Assembly (NCBI GenBank): GCA_963823105.1
Contig: CAWGKC010000005.1
Coordinates: 682,001 to 746,000 of the forward strand
Source of the DNA: JAJYKC01 sp963823105
GTDB lineage: Bacteria > Acidobacteriota > Terriglobia > Bryobacterales > Bryobacteraceae
Direction: 5' to 3'
DNA: 64,000 bases
Translations under genes and position numbers: made by a program
Notes under the pieces: generated by a model
Databases searched by the model: none
What the model was told of the DNA's origin: nothing
Seen by the model: only the letters and a program-made list of their open reading frames with translations
Part shown: in pieces, positions 41,721 to 51,638 of the stretch
How the letters are laid out: every line of letters begins with the position of its first letter
How positions within the stretch are numbered: the first letter of the stretch is position 1

Positions 41721-44546
41721 ATGAATTTGGAGACGTTTGAGTTGAAGAAGTCCGTGAATCTGCCGCGCACGGACTTTCCGATGAAGGCGAATTTGCCGCA
41801 GGCGGAGCCGAAGACGCTGGCGCGTTGGGGCAGCGAGGATCTTTATGGGCAGATTCGGGCGGCGCGGGCCGGGCGGCCGATGTACGTGCTGCACGATGGG
41901 CCGCCTTATGCCAACGGAAATATTCATCTGGGGCATGCGCTGAATAAGCTCCTCAAAGACTTCGTCGTCAAGGTGAAGACGATGGAGGGGTTCGACTCGC
42001 CATACGTGCCGGGGTGGGATTGCCACGGGCTGCCGATTGAGATCAAGGTGGACGGGGAGCTGGGCGCGAAGAAGGCGCAGATGACGGTGGCGCAGATTCG
42101 CCGGGCTTGCCGCAAGTACGCGCAGAAGTTCGTCGATTTGCAGTTGAAATCGTTTGTGCGGCTGGGGATTCTGGGGCAGTGGGACGATCCGTATTCGACG
42201 ATGAGCGCGCGGTACGAGTCGGTGACGGCGGGGGCGTTCGTCGAATTTCTCGATCGCGGGTATGTCTACAAGGGCCTGAAACCGGTGATCTGGTGTATAC
42301 ACGACCGCACGGCGCTGGCGGAAGCGGAGGTGGAGTACGAAGACCACACCAGCCCGACGATCTGGGTGAAGTTCGCGCTGACCTCCGATCCGGCGGCGAT
42401 CGATCCGGCGCTGGTGGGGAAGAAGGTCTACGGGCTGATTTGGACGACGACGCCTTGGACGATTCCGGCGAACGTCGGTATCGCTTATCACCCGAAGTTC
42501 GAGTATGTGGCGGCGGAAGTGGATGGCGAGGTGTACATCGTCGCCCTGGAGTTGCTGCAGGCGACGGCGGAGAAATGCGGATGGTCGGATCCGAAGGCGA
42601 TCGCGGCGTTCACGGGGACGAAGCTCGAAGGGGCGGTGTTCCGGCATCCGTTTCTGGAACGCGATTCGCTTGGGTTGTTGGCCGATTATGTGACGCTCGA
42701 ACAAGGCACGGGAGCGGTGCATACGGCGCCGGGGCACGGGCAGGAGGATTACAACTCGGGGATCAAGTACGGCCTGCCGGTGTTTTGTCCGGTGGACGGG
42801 ACGGGGCGTTTTTTCCATGCCGAGGGTGCGGCGGGGCGGTTGCCGGAGGAGTTGATTGGGAAGACGGTGTGGGAAGCGAACCCGCTGGTGACGCGGATTC
42901 TGAAGGAGCATGGGGCGCTGGCGGGCGAGGAGAAGATCTCGCACAGCTATCCGCACTGCTGGCGCTGCCATAACGCGACGATTTTCCGGGCGACCGAGCA
43001 GTGGTTCATCGGAATGGACCGCAACGATCTGCGCGGGCGCGCGCTGCAGGCGATCCAGCAGGTGAAGTGGCATCCGGCCTGGGGCGAACTGCGCATCTCC
43101 AACATGGTGGCGACGCGGCCGGATTGGTGCATCTCGCGGCAAAGAGTGTGGGGCGTTCCGATTACGGTTTTCTATTGCGAGCAGTGCAGCGAGGCGCTGA
43201 CGGACCGCGCGGTTTTGGATCGCGTGGTGGCGCTGTTCGCCGAACACACCTCCGATGTTTGGTATGAACGGACGGCGGCGGAGTTGATCGGCGAGGGCGT
43301 GAAGTGCCATCGCTGCGGCGGCGCCGAGTTTCGGAAAGAAAACGACATTCTGGACGTGTGGTTCGATTCCGGCTCCAGCCAACTGGCTGTGCTGAACGAT
43401 GAGTATGGGCTGCCGTGGCCGTCGGACATGTATCTCGAAGGCGGGGATCAATACCGGGGGTGGTTTCATAGCTCGCTGCTGATCGGCGTGGCGTTGAAAG
43501 GCGGCGCGCCATACCGCAACGCGGCGACGCCCGGATGGACGCTCGACGTTCACGGGAAAGCGATGTCGAAGTCGCGCGGCAATACGATCGAGCCGGAGGA
43601 GATCATCAAGAAGTACGGCGCCGACGTGCTGCGGTTGTGGGTTTCGTCGGTGGAGTTCACCGAAGACGTGACGTTGTCGGAGACGATTCTGACGCGGCTG
43701 TCGGAGGCGTACCGGAAGCTGCGCAACACGTTCAAATACGCGCTGGGGAACCTGGCTGGGTTCGATCCGGCGGCGGACGCGGTGCCGGGTGGCGAGCTGG
43801 CCGAGATCGATCAATGGATCCTCGTGAAGATGGAGGATCTGACGGCGAAGTGCCGGCAATGGTACGACGAACTGGCGTTTCACAAGGTGTATCACGGCGT
43901 CTACGATTTCGCGACGACGGAGTTGAGCGCGGTGTACTTCGACGTGATCAAGGACCGGCTTTACACGGCGGCTCCGAAGGCGGCGGCGCGGCGCGGGGCG
44001 CAGACGGCGATGTACCGTGTGACGAGCGCGTTGATCCGCCTGGTGGCTCCGTTTCTCGCCTTCACGGCGGAAGAGGCGTGGGGATATTTTCCGAAGCCAG
44101 AGGGCGGCCCCGCGAGCGTTCATTTGGCATTGTTGCCCGAACCGGAGGAATTGACCGGGGGAATCACGGCGGCGCAGCGGGCGCGGCTGGAGAACTGGAA
44201 CCGGTTGATGGAAGTGCGCGATCTGGTGTTGAAGAGTCTGGAGGGGGCGCGGCGGGAGAAGTTGATCGGGGCGCCGCTGGAGGCGCGCGTGCTGCTGAAG
44301 GCTGGCGGCGAAACGCATTCGCTGCTCCAGGAATATCTGGCGGAGTTGCCGGCGCTGTTTATCGTTTCGCAGGTCGAGTTGGAGCGTGGCGGCGAGACGG
44401 CGGCGGCGATCGAACGGGCGGGCGGGAACAAGTGCGAGCGGTGTTGGAAATATCTGCCGGAGGTGGGAAGCGACGGAGAGTTTCCGGCGCTGTGCGCGGG
44501 GTGCGTCGAAGCGGTGCGCGAGATTCTGAGGACGCATGGCGGCTAG
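41721..44546 (+). CDS. ileS: Isoleucyl-tRNA synthetase
   Basis: This 941-residue class I synthetase has the HIGH motif in NGNIHLGHALNKLLKDF, the editing domain (LIWTTTPWTIPANVGIAYHP), the KMSKS motif in DVHGKAMSKSRGNTIEP, and a C-terminal zinc site in CERCWKYLPEVG with CAGCVEAV. No Shine-Dalgarno is visible before ATG 41721. It overlaps lspA by 11 bp, the ileS-lspA order common in bacteria, and the run continues into lgt. Confidence 0.97.
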   Translation: MNLETFELKKSVNLPRTDFPMKANLPQAEPKTLARWGSEDLYGQIRAARAGRPMYVLHDGPPYANGNIHLGHALNKLLKDFVVKVKTMEGFDSPYVPGWDCHGLPIEIKVDGELGAKKAQMTVAQIRRACRKYAQKFVDLQLKSFVRLGILGQWDDPYSTMSARYESVTAGAFVEFLDRGYVYKGLKPVIWCIHDRTALAEAEVEYEDHTSPTIWVKFALTSDPAAIDPALVGKKVYGLIWTTTPWTIPANVGIAYHPKFEYVAAEVDGEVYIVALELLQATAEKCGWSDPKAIAAFTGTKLEGAVFRHPFLERDSLGLLADYVTLEQGTGAVHTAPGHGQEDYNSGIKYGLPVFCPVDGTGRFFHAEGAAGRLPEELIGKTVWEANPLVTRILKEHGALAGEEKISHSYPHCWRCHNATIFRATEQWFIGMDRNDLRGRALQAIQQVKWHPAWGELRISNMVATRPDWCISRQRVWGVPITVFYCEQCSEALTDRAVLDRVVALFAEHTSDVWYERTAAELIGEGVKCHRCGGAEFRKENDILDVWFDSGSSQLAVLNDEYGLPWPSDMYLEGGDQYRGWFHSSLLIGVALKGGAPYRNAATPGWTLDVHGKAMSKSRGNTIEPEEIIKKYGADVLRLWVSSVEFTEDVTLSETILTRLSEAYRKLRNTFKYALGNLAGFDPAADAVPGGELAEIDQWILVKMEDLTAKCRQWYDELAFHKVYHGVYDFATTELSAVYFDVIKDRLYTAAPKAAARRGAQTAMYRVTSALIRLVAPFLAFTAEEAWGYFPKPEGGPASVHLALLPEPEELTGGITAAQRARLENWNRLMEVRDLVLKSLEGARREKLIGAPLEARVLLKAGGETHSLLQEYLAELPALFIVSQVELERGGETAAAIERAGGNKCERCWKYLPEVGSDGEFPALCAGCVEAVREILRTHGG

Positions 44547-45060
44547 GCTGGATGTGCGGGCGCAAGTTTCGGCGTTCGGATTGGCGGCCGCCGTCGTCGC
44601 GGTGGACTTCGCGACGAAGGAATTGGTCCGCGCGCGTTTTCTTGAGGCCCAAACGTATCCCGTGATTCCGGGACTGCTCAACATCGTTCATGCGGAAAAC
44701 CGCGGCATCGCGTTCAGTTTTCTCGCCGATGCGACGGGCGAGTGGTGGCCGATATTGATGATCGCGTTGCCGGCGGCGGCGGCGGCGGCGATGGCGGTTC
44801 TGCTGGCGACGGGGATAGCGTCGAACCCGGTGGTGCGGACCGCTCTGGCGCTGGTGATGGGCGGCGCGCTGGGCAACTTGTACGACCGCGCGACGCACGG
44901 GACGGTGACCGACTTCATTGAAGTCTACTATGGCGCGCATTCCTTTCCGGCCTTCAACGCGGCCGACAGCGCCATTACGATAGGCGCGTGCCTGCTGTTG
45001 CTCGACACATGGCTGACGGGCGGGAGCGGGGTGGGGACGGGTTCCAAGCGTGTATCCTAA
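44536..45060 (+). CDS. lspA: Lipoprotein signal peptidase II
   Basis: This 174-residue, four-helix aspartyl peptidase cleaves the signal peptide of prolipoproteins. The catalytic aspartates are D126 (NLYDRATHGTVTDFIEVY) and D144 (FPAFNAADSAITIG), and VHAENRGIAFSFL provides the conserved Asn/Gly region. Ala-rich helix 3 is unusual in composition but sits where expected. It overlaps ileS by 11 bp and lgt by 11 bp, so all three are co-translated. Confidence 0.94.
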   Translation: MAARLDVRAQVSAFGLAAAVVAVDFATKELVRARFLEAQTYPVIPGLLNIVHAENRGIAFSFLADATGEWWPILMIALPAAAAAAMAVLLATGIASNPVVRTALALVMGGALGNLYDRATHGTVTDFIEVYYGAHSFPAFNAADSAITIGACLLLLDTWLTGGSGVGTGSKRVS

Positions 45061-45844
45061 ACTGTTTTCGATCGGGAGCGTCGCGGTTCCCACCTATGGC
45101 GTGCTGGTAGCGCTTGGGTTTTTGGCCGGGCTTTGGATCACGGTGACGCTGGCCAAGCGCAAGGGCCTGCCGGCGGAAGCGATTAGCAATCTGGCGGTTT
45201 ATTGCGCGCTGGCCGGGCTGTTGGGCGCGAAGCTGTTCATGTTCCTGTTCGATTTCGGCGATTATTGGCGGAATCCGGGACAGATCTTCACGTTGGAGAC
45301 GCTGCAGTCGGCGGGAGTCTATCAAGGCGGGCTGCTGTTGGCGCTGGCGATGGCGGTGGTTTACATGCGGCGGCAGCATCTGCCGTTCGGCAAGACGGCG
45401 GATGTGTTTGCGCCGGGTTTGGCCGCCGGCCATGCGATCGGACGCCTGGGTTGTTTCGCCGCCGGATGTTGTTGGGGCGCCAAGACCGGCGTTCCGTGGG
45501 CGGTCACGTTCAACAATCCGGATACGACGACCGGGGTGCCGCACGGAATCCCGCTGCATCCGGCGCAGCTTTACGAATCGGCGGCGAATCTGCTCATTTT
45601 CGCGTTTCTCTGGCGGCGCATCGGCAAGCCGCACGCGGATGGCGAGATTCTCGGCTGGTATATGGTGCTGTATTCGACGGCGCGGTTTTTGATCGAATTC
45701 CTGCGAGAGCACGAACAGGCGACGCACGGGGGATTGTCGCTGACGCAGTGGATTTCGCTCGGCACCCTGGCCCTGGGAATGTGGCTGCTGCGGCCGGGGC
45801 GGACGAGCGTAACCGCCCCGGCGCGCCGATCGATTACTGGCTGA
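45050..45844 (+). CDS. lgt: Prolipoprotein diacylglyceryl transferase
   Basis: This 264-residue integral membrane enzyme adds diacylglycerol to the lipobox cysteine, the step before LspA. It starts at GTG 45050 inside lspA. Signatures are GLLGAKLFMFLFDF, GVYQGGLLLAL, the Lgt motif GHAIGRLGCFAAGCCWGAKTGVPWAVTF, and HPAQLYESAANLLIF with FLREHEQ near the end. Together with lspA it forms a compact lipoprotein-maturation unit. The 3' end overlaps the convergent TadG-like gene by 11 bp. Confidence 0.95.
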   Translation: MYPKLFSIGSVAVPTYGVLVALGFLAGLWITVTLAKRKGLPAEAISNLAVYCALAGLLGAKLFMFLFDFGDYWRNPGQIFTLETLQSAGVYQGGLLLALAMAVVYMRRQHLPFGKTADVFAPGLAAGHAIGRLGCFAAGCCWGAKTGVPWAVTFNNPDTTTGVPHGIPLHPAQLYESAANLLIFAFLWRRIGKPHADGEILGWYMVLYSTARFLIEFLREHEQATHGGLSLTQWISLGTLALGMWLLRPGRTSVTAPARRSITG

Positions 45845-47489
45845 GGCGCAATAGGGACGACGCGATCTGCGCGAACAGTCCGGCGAGTTGGGACTTGTCG
45901 GAGGCGGCGAAGAAGAGGCCGGTCTGTTGGTTTTTGTTGTAATACGGGTTGACGATGGGCCCGGTGCCGGTGGGTTCATAGAGCGGCAGGGCGGGAATCT
46001 CCTGAAGGTTGGAGATGATCGGCAGGAAGTATTTGTCAACGGGATCGGCGCCGTTGCCGCAGAGAAAGATGGAGTGGATGACGGGATTGAAGGTAGTGTC
46101 GGAACGGATGACATTGGCTTCCGCCGTAGCTGTGTTCATGCCGACGGCGCCGATGGTCGTTGGCTGGTCCATGCGATGGAGGCCCGTGTAGGGTCCAACC
46201 TTGATGAGATTGCTGCCGGTGGCGACGCCGGTGTAGCTAGGCGAGAAATTGGCTCCGAGATTGGCGCAGGTTCCGGCCGGATTGCAGTTCCAATTGACGG
46301 GAAAGACCCAGGGGTCTTTGAAGCCGCTGGTGGCGTTGCCCCAGCGGTCGAGCGCCGGAATTCCGGCGAAGGTTTGGCGCAAGCCGGACCCGGAATTGGG
46401 GCAACCGGCGGGAAAACCGGACGGATTGGGATCGGTGTCGAAATCCTTAGCAAGTCCGTTGGTGTTGCCGGTGGGATTGTAGCCGGAACCTTGAGAATAG
46501 GCGCCGACGACGGTTCCGGTCAGAGTGGTGCATCGAGGCATGGTGCAAAGCGCGTTGGTGTTGGTGCAGCCGGCGGGTCCACCGCTGAAGCCATAACGCG
46601 TATCGACTTGGTTGCGGAATGGAAAAGCCGCGCTAATGGAGTTCGGCATACCGTCGGTGAATAACACGATGGTGTTCAAGGCGATGGGTTCGTTGACCGA
46701 CTTCAGTTCGGTATAGGCGAGATTGAGCGCGGCGGTGGTGTTAGTGCTGCTGGTGCAGACGAGAGCGTTGATAGCGTTAACGAGCACATTTCCGGATTTC
46801 CAATTCGTACTGGGGGCGTATTCAAGATGCGCGGTGCCTTCGAAAGCGATCATGCCGATCGCGTCGTAGGGGCTGAAGTTCTGGACGAAACTGGACGCGG
46901 CGGCGACCATGGTGGTGCAGGCCGTGGAGCCGCTATAGAAGTTGTTCATCGAGCTAGAGATGTCGAGGACGAGCATCATCGCCAGTCCGCGGCGGCTGGC
47001 GGTTCCGGTGGTGGTGATCGGGACGCTGGTGAAGTTGGCCAGGCGCATGAAGTAAACCGGAGCGGTGACGGTGGCGGTGACGCTGATGTTGACGACGCCA
47101 TTGGGTTTACCCGATTGCGAATCGATCTGTTGAGTGAAGGTGGAGACGATGTCGGTGGGAGGGTTGATCGGCAGCGTGCCAAGGTAATTTTGGGGAAAGT
47201 TGGCGAGGAAGAACGACTGGCCCGCGGTGGTGGCAAAGGCGTCGGCTTCCGCCGCGGTGCTTCCGAGGTTGAGCTCGCGGCCGGCTCCGAGTGCGGCCGA
47301 ATCGACGGCGGCGCTCATGCGGCCGCGAATGACCATGAGCAGCGAGGCGTCGGTGGCGAGACCGGCGAACAGGGCGAGGAAAACGGTGCTAAGCGCGGTG
47401 ATAATCAGCGCGATGCCCTTTTCTTCCACATTGCGCACTTCGGCGCGGCGGGCGGCCTTCGGCGGGGGTTGGAAATTCGATGGTTGCAT
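45834..47489 (-). CDS. TadG-like protein with von Willebrand factor A domain
   Basis: This 551-residue protein starts with a short basic segment and a membrane helix (about 25-50, GIALIITALSTVFLALFAGLATDASLLM), the TadE/TadG-type start. After RMSAAVDSAALGAGREL it has a VWA domain beginning near 168 with the MIDAS motif D176-ISSS and a later FTDGMPN. A long asparagine- and glycine-rich region follows. TadG proteins are minor components linked to Flp-pilus assembly. It lies 15 bp behind the second TadE-like gene in a three-gene leftward operon, without Tad secretion ATPases nearby. Confidence 0.82.
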   Translation of the reverse strand: MQPSNFQPPPKAARRAEVRNVEEKGIALIITALSTVFLALFAGLATDASLLMVIRGRMSAAVDSAALGAGRELNLGSTAAEADAFATTAGQSFFLANFPQNYLGTLPINPPTDIVSTFTQQIDSQSGKPNGVVNISVTATVTAPVYFMRLANFTSVPITTTGTASRRGLAMMLVLDISSSMNNFYSGSTACTTMVAAASSFVQNFSPYDAIGMIAFEGTAHLEYAPSTNWKSGNVLVNAINALVCTSSTNTTAALNLAYTELKSVNEPIALNTIVLFTDGMPNSISAAFPFRNQVDTRYGFSGGPAGCTNTNALCTMPRCTTLTGTVVGAYSQGSGYNPTGNTNGLAKDFDTDPNPSGFPAGCPNSGSGLRQTFAGIPALDRWGNATSGFKDPWVFPVNWNCNPAGTCANLGANFSPSYTGVATGSNLIKVGPYTGLHRMDQPTTIGAVGMNTATAEANVIRSDTTFNPVIHSIFLCGNGADPVDKYFLPIISNLQEIPALPLYEPTGTGPIVNPYYNKNQQTGLFFAASDKSQLAGLFAQIASSLLRLSQ

Positions 47490-47504
47490 GATCGGCTCCG
47501 GTTT

Positions 47505-48203
47505 TCAGGACAGATTGCGGGCGTAGAGGACGGGCGTCTGGAGGATGGAGAAAAGGTTGAGGGCGGATATGTTGAAGGTCGCCTCCGACACGAAGGTGTA
47601 GGCGCCGGGATCGAGATAGAGCAGCCCGCTGGTGGCTCCGCTGGCGCTCATGACGCTGGCCGGGGGAAAATCGCTGACGCGGTCGCCGGTGTTCACGACG
47701 TATTGGCTGGCGGCGATGTTGCCGTTGATGTCCAGCGTAGAGGCGGGCGTGCCGGTGACGCTGGTGAACAGCGACGAATTTCCGATGATAATGCGATTCG
47801 TGAACACGTAGTTGTCCAGATTCGGACAGGCGGAGGAATTGGCGGCCAGCCCCAGCGCCAGGCAGTCGTTACCGGAAACGCGGTAGACGCGGGTGAGGAT
47901 GATGACGCCTTTGCCGTTGGGATCGGGCGAGTCCGTGCCCACGATGTTCATGCTCAGCCCTTGCGCCGTGCGGACGACCAGTTGTTGATTGTCGCTATGG
48001 GCGAGGTTGATTCCGCGGACCACCAGAACGTTGGCGTCGCGGCAGACCTCGCCGGCCTGGATGGCTTTGGCCAGCGACGCTCCGGTGCTGAAAGTGCCGG
48101 CTAAAATCGGAGCGAGAAAGGCCATGCAGAGCGCGAATTCCACCATCACGCTTCCACCTTGGGACCGTTGTCTTCGCCGGCTGATTGGAATTGGATTTGG
48201 CAT
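47505..48203 (-). CDS. TadE-family pseudopilin-like protein (second of operon)
   Basis: This 232-residue protein has a basic N-terminus and a pseudopilin-like helix, GGSVMVEFALCMAFLAPILAGTFSTG (about 16-41), with the conserved Glu of TadE proteins (VE). A long secreted part rich in Ser, Asn and Thr follows. It lies 27 bp after the first TadE-like gene. It contains paired cysteines (NDCLAL, SSACPN) that may form a disulfide. Its role in a pilus or secretion structure is inferred from the family. Confidence 0.75.
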   Translation of the reverse strand: MPNPIPISRRRQRSQGGSVMVEFALCMAFLAPILAGTFSTGASLAKAIQAGEVCRDANVLVVRGINLAHSDNQQLVVRTAQGLSMNIVGTDSPDPNGKGVIILTRVYRVSGNDCLALGLAANSSACPNLDNYVFTNRIIIGNSSLFTSVTGTPASTLDINGNIAASQYVVNTGDRVSDFPPASVMSASGATSGLLYLDPGAYTFVSEATFNISALNLFSILQTPVLYARNLS

Positions 48204-48230
48204 AACGATTCTCCGCCGCGGCTGCCGCGC

Positions 48231-48779
48231 TCAGGGCGCCGGCGGGGCCGTGGTGCCCACCGGATAGCCTTCCAGCACGTCGGAGGCGCTGGCGCCGAGC
48301 GCCATCGGCGCCGACGGCGTCATTCCCGTGATTGGGCCCATCCACGACCATTGAAAGCCCGCAATCACTACTTCGACGACATTGTTGGTTTGATTTAGAT
48401 AGTTGACGTTGGGGAAATTCGGATCCGTGCTCGTCACCGGGACGGACGTAATGGGCGCAGCGAGGCTGAAGGGAGCGTAATAGTTTATGGTGACCAGTTT
48501 CGCCCCGGAAGCTCCACTTAAGAATCCGAAGGAGTTATTCTGCACTACCTGCAGAATGCAGGCGTTTTGAGACGGGCAGGCCGTGCCCTGGTAACTGGGG
48601 CTGTAAGTGATGGCCCATCGAACGCCCTCGCGGGCGGCGTGTTGAAAGACTCCTTTTAGGAACACCAGCATGCAGATGTTGCCAATGCCCAGAATCATCG
48701 CGATCAACGGCACGATGATGAGACCGGTCTCGATCATCGCGGTGCCTCTCTGATTTTTCCGCCGAATGGATGCCGCCAT
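48231..48779 (-). CDS. TadE-family pseudopilin-like protein (first of operon)
   Basis: This 182-residue protein has RGTAMIETGLIIVPLIAMILGIGNICMLVFL, the TadE signature with Glu at +5 of the hydrophobic segment. It then has FQHAAREGVRWAITYSPSY and a secreted tail with two cysteines in TACPSQNACIL. It is first in the operon and is divergent from the HtrA gene across 144 bp. Homologs are minor pseudopilins of Flp pili. Confidence 0.78.
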   Translation of the reverse strand: MAASIRRKNQRGTAMIETGLIIVPLIAMILGIGNICMLVFLKGVFQHAAREGVRWAITYSPSYQGTACPSQNACILQVVQNNSFGFLSGASGAKLVTINYYAPFSLAAPITSVPVTSTDPNFPNVNYLNQTNNVVEVVIAGFQWSWMGPITGMTPSAPMALGASASDVLEGYPVGTTAPPAP

Positions 48780-48923
48780 AAAACGCCTTCGTCAAGCTCT
48801 GATCCGAGTGTAGAGTTTCGACGGCGGACAAACACTCCGGCGCATCGCTTAAGGCGGCCGCGAAAAGACCTTACGGCGGGGTAAGTCCCCGCGCCGGGAA
48901 CATCCGTCGTATAACTAAACCAG

Positions 48924-50348
48924 ATGCTTCAACGTTGGAAAACGCCGCGCCTCGCCGGGGCGGTGTGCGCGATGTCGGCGGGATTGGCGGCGCAATCGGC
49001 GCCGGCGCCCGCGGCGGCGGAAGATTCGCTGCATCAGATGAACGACTCGTTCCAGGCGCTGACGCGCAAGGTTTCACCCGCCGTGGTGAAGATCGTCGTC
49101 AGCGGATACGGTCCGGTGGAGGAGGATGGACGCGCGGCGTCGGCGGTGATCGGCCGCCAGCGGAGCGTGGGGTCCGGGGTAATCGTCGATCCGTCGGGTT
49201 ATATCATTACCAATGCCCATGTGGTGGCCGGCGCGCAGCATGTGCGGGTGATGTTGACCGGAAGCCCGGCCGGTGGATCGCCGCTGATGAAAGGGAGTCT
49301 GCCCAGGACGATGGAGGCGCGCATCGTCGGCCTGAGCCAGGAAGCGGATCTGGCGGTGGTGAAAGTGGAAGCGGTGAATCTGCCGACGATCTCGCTAGGC
49401 GCCATCGAGCGGGTGAATCAGGGGCAGGTGGTGCTGGCGTTCGGGAGCCCGGAGGGCCTGGAGAACACGGTGACGCTGGGGTTGGTGAGCGCGGTTCTGC
49501 GGCAGCCGGATCCGGACAAGCCGATGGTCTACATTCAAACCGACGCGGCGATCAATCCGGGAAATAGCGGCGGGCCGCTGGTGGACGTCGATGGGAATCT
49601 GGTGGGCATCAACACCTTCATCCTTTCGCAATCGGGCGGGAGCGAGGGACTCGGTTTCGCCATTCCCAGCCCGATGGTGCGCTTCGTCTACGGGCAGATT
49701 CGCAAGTACGGGCACGTACACCGGGGGCAGATCGGATTGATGGTGCAGACGGTGACGCCGCCGCTGGCCTCGGCGCTCGGATTGAAGCACGACGCCGGGG
49801 TGATCGTTTCCGATTTGCTGCCGGGCGGGCCGGCGGAGGAATCGGGCCTGAAGACCCAGGACATTATCGTGGCGATGGATGGGAGGCCGGTGGGGAATCT
49901 GGCGATGTTCGAAGCGGCGCTGTATCTGCGCAAGCCGGGGGCGAAAGTGAAGCTGAACGTGTGGCGGGGCGGCGATTCGCTGGAGATGGACGTGCCGGTG
50001 ATCGAGCGGCCGCACACGTTCGACAAGCTGGCCGACATCGTGAATCCGGAGAAGAGCCTGGTGCCGGTGTTCGGCATTCTCGGAGTGGAGATCGACCAGG
50101 AGATGGCGGACCTGCTGGGGGATCTGCGCATCAAAGCCGGGGTGATCGTGGCGGCGAAGGCGGCCGATCCGGGGCGCGTCGAAACCGGACTCGTACCCGG
50201 CGACGTGATTCATTCGCTGAACGGAGTTCCGATCGTCACCTTGAACGGGTTGCGCGAGGCGGTGGCGCAGTTGAAATCCGGCGCTCCGGTGGCGATTCAG
50301 ATCGAGCGGCAGGAGCGGCTGATGTATCTGTCGTTTTATCTCGAATAG
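48924..50348 (+). CDS. HtrA/DegP-type periplasmic serine protease with two PDZ domains
   Basis: This 474-residue S1C protease has a signal peptide (about 1-32) and the catalytic triad H99 (ITNAHVV), D142 (EADLAVVKVE) and S215 (NPGNSGGPLVD). Two PDZ domains follow: the first about 280-355 (GVIVSDLLPGGPAEESGLKTQDIIVAMDG), the second about 390-470 (GVIVAAKAADPGRVETGLVPGDVIHSLNG). It is expected to degrade or chaperone misfolded envelope proteins. The start at 48924 gives the most hydrophobic N-terminus. Confidence 0.92.
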   Translation: MLQRWKTPRLAGAVCAMSAGLAAQSAPAPAAAEDSLHQMNDSFQALTRKVSPAVVKIVVSGYGPVEEDGRAASAVIGRQRSVGSGVIVDPSGYIITNAHVVAGAQHVRVMLTGSPAGGSPLMKGSLPRTMEARIVGLSQEADLAVVKVEAVNLPTISLGAIERVNQGQVVLAFGSPEGLENTVTLGLVSAVLRQPDPDKPMVYIQTDAAINPGNSGGPLVDVDGNLVGINTFILSQSGGSEGLGFAIPSPMVRFVYGQIRKYGHVHRGQIGLMVQTVTPPLASALGLKHDAGVIVSDLLPGGPAEESGLKTQDIIVAMDGRPVGNLAMFEAALYLRKPGAKVKLNVWRGGDSLEMDVPVIERPHTFDKLADIVNPEKSLVPVFGILGVEIDQEMADLLGDLRIKAGVIVAAKAADPGRVETGLVPGDVIHSLNGVPIVTLNGLREAVAQLKSGAPVAIQIERQERLMYLSFYLE

Positions 50349-50405
50349 CGCGGGAGAGGCGGGAAGAAGGCGTCTGTTATTCTGGGAGTTCCATCCCCGA
50401 AATTC

Positions 50406-51638
50406 ATGGCCCGAATCTATCCTTTTCAACCCTACCGCTATGCCCCGAAGGCGGGTCCGCTGCAGAACCTGGCGACGCAGCCCTACGATAAGATTTCGCC
50501 GGAGATGCGGGCGCGGTATCTGGCGCTGAGCCCGTATAATCTGGTGCGGGTGATCCTGGGCGAGCGCCATCCTTCCGATTCCGAAAGCGGCAACGTATAT
50601 ACGAGAGCGGCGGCGCTGCTTCGCGATTGGATCGGCGAGGGGATTCTGGCGCGCGAGGAAACGCCGTGCCTATACGCTTATTTTCAGGAGTTCACGGCGC
50701 CCGATTCCGGCGAGCGGCTGGTGCGGAAGGGCTTTATCGGGCTGGGCGCGGTGGAGGAGTACGAGGCGGGCGTCGTGTTCCGGCACGAGCAAACGCTGAC
50801 CGGTCCGCGGAAGGACCGGATGGAATTGTTGAAGCACACCCATGCGCACTTCGGGCAGATCTTCATGCTTTACCCCGATCCGAAGCTGGAGATCGAGGCC
50901 TTGCTCGAAGAAGCCGCGGCGGGCGAGCCGGATGCGGCTGTCGAAGACGAATATGGTGTGACGCACCGGGTGTGGAAGGTCGGGGAGGAGATAACGATCG
51001 CGAGGATCGCGGCTGCGATGGCGCAGAGGAAGCTATTCATCGCCGACGGGCACCATCGCTACGAGACGGCGCAGGCGTTTCATCGCGACCATCCGGCGCT
51101 GGCGGGCGCGGACCGGGTGATGATGACGTTTGTCGCCATGGAATCGCCGGGATTGAAGATTCTGGCGACGCACCGGGTGGTGCATGGGCTGGCCGGATTC
51201 GACCCGGCTCGATTCGCCGCCTCGATCGAGAGCCGGAAGCTCGCCTCACTGGACGAATTGCGGACGATTTTCTCGACGCCGGCGCCGGAGAGGCTGCGCA
51301 TCGGCGTGGCGCTGGCGCCGGAGGAGATCCGGCTGATCGATCGCGAGCGCAAGCCAGGGGAGTTGGACGTTCTTACGCTGCATCGGGAATTGCTGGACGC
51401 GAAACTCGGCATCGGCGAAGAAGCGGTGCGCGAAGAGAAGTGCCTGCACTACGTCCGCGGGCTGGAAGCGGCGGTGGCCATGGTGCGGGAAGGGAAGGCG
51501 CAGGTGGCGTTTCTGATGGAGCCGGTGACGATGGAACAGGCCGCCGGCATAGCGTTCGCGGGGGGCGTGATGCCGCAGAAATCCACCGATTTTTATCCGA
51601 AGCTGCTCAGCGGGCTGACGATTTACCGCATGGAATGA
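50406..51638 (+). CDS. DUF1015-family protein
   Basis: This 410-residue soluble protein has all conserved DUF1015 blocks: ARIYPFQPYRYAPKAGPLQNLATQPYDKIS, SPYNLVRVILGE, VFRHEQTLTGPRKDRMELLKHTHAHFGQIFMLY, KLFIADGHHRYETAQAF and HYVRGLEAAVAMVREGKAQVAFLM. Some relatives are SerK-like serine kinases; others are uncharacterised. It has its own start 57 bp after htrA and may be cotranscribed. The last codons overlap the convergent deacetylase by 16 bp. Confidence 0.85.
   Translation: MARIYPFQPYRYAPKAGPLQNLATQPYDKISPEMRARYLALSPYNLVRVILGERHPSDSESGNVYTRAAALLRDWIGEGILAREETPCLYAYFQEFTAPDSGERLVRKGFIGLGAVEEYEAGVVFRHEQTLTGPRKDRMELLKHTHAHFGQIFMLYPDPKLEIEALLEEAAAGEPDAAVEDEYGVTHRVWKVGEEITIARIAAAMAQRKLFIADGHHRYETAQAFHRDHPALAGADRVMMTFVAMESPGLKILATHRVVHGLAGFDPARFAASIESRKLASLDELRTIFSTPAPERLRIGVALAPEEIRLIDRERKPGELDVLTLHRELLDAKLGIGEEAVREEKCLHYVRGLEAAVAMVREGKAQVAFLMEPVTMEQAAGIAFAGGVMPQKSTDFYPKLLSGLTIYRME

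Noticed and set aside
41547..44684. 1045-codon open frame antisense to ileS
   Set aside because: Arg/Pro/His-rich composition typical of high-GC antisense frames; ileS is unambiguous on the plus strand.
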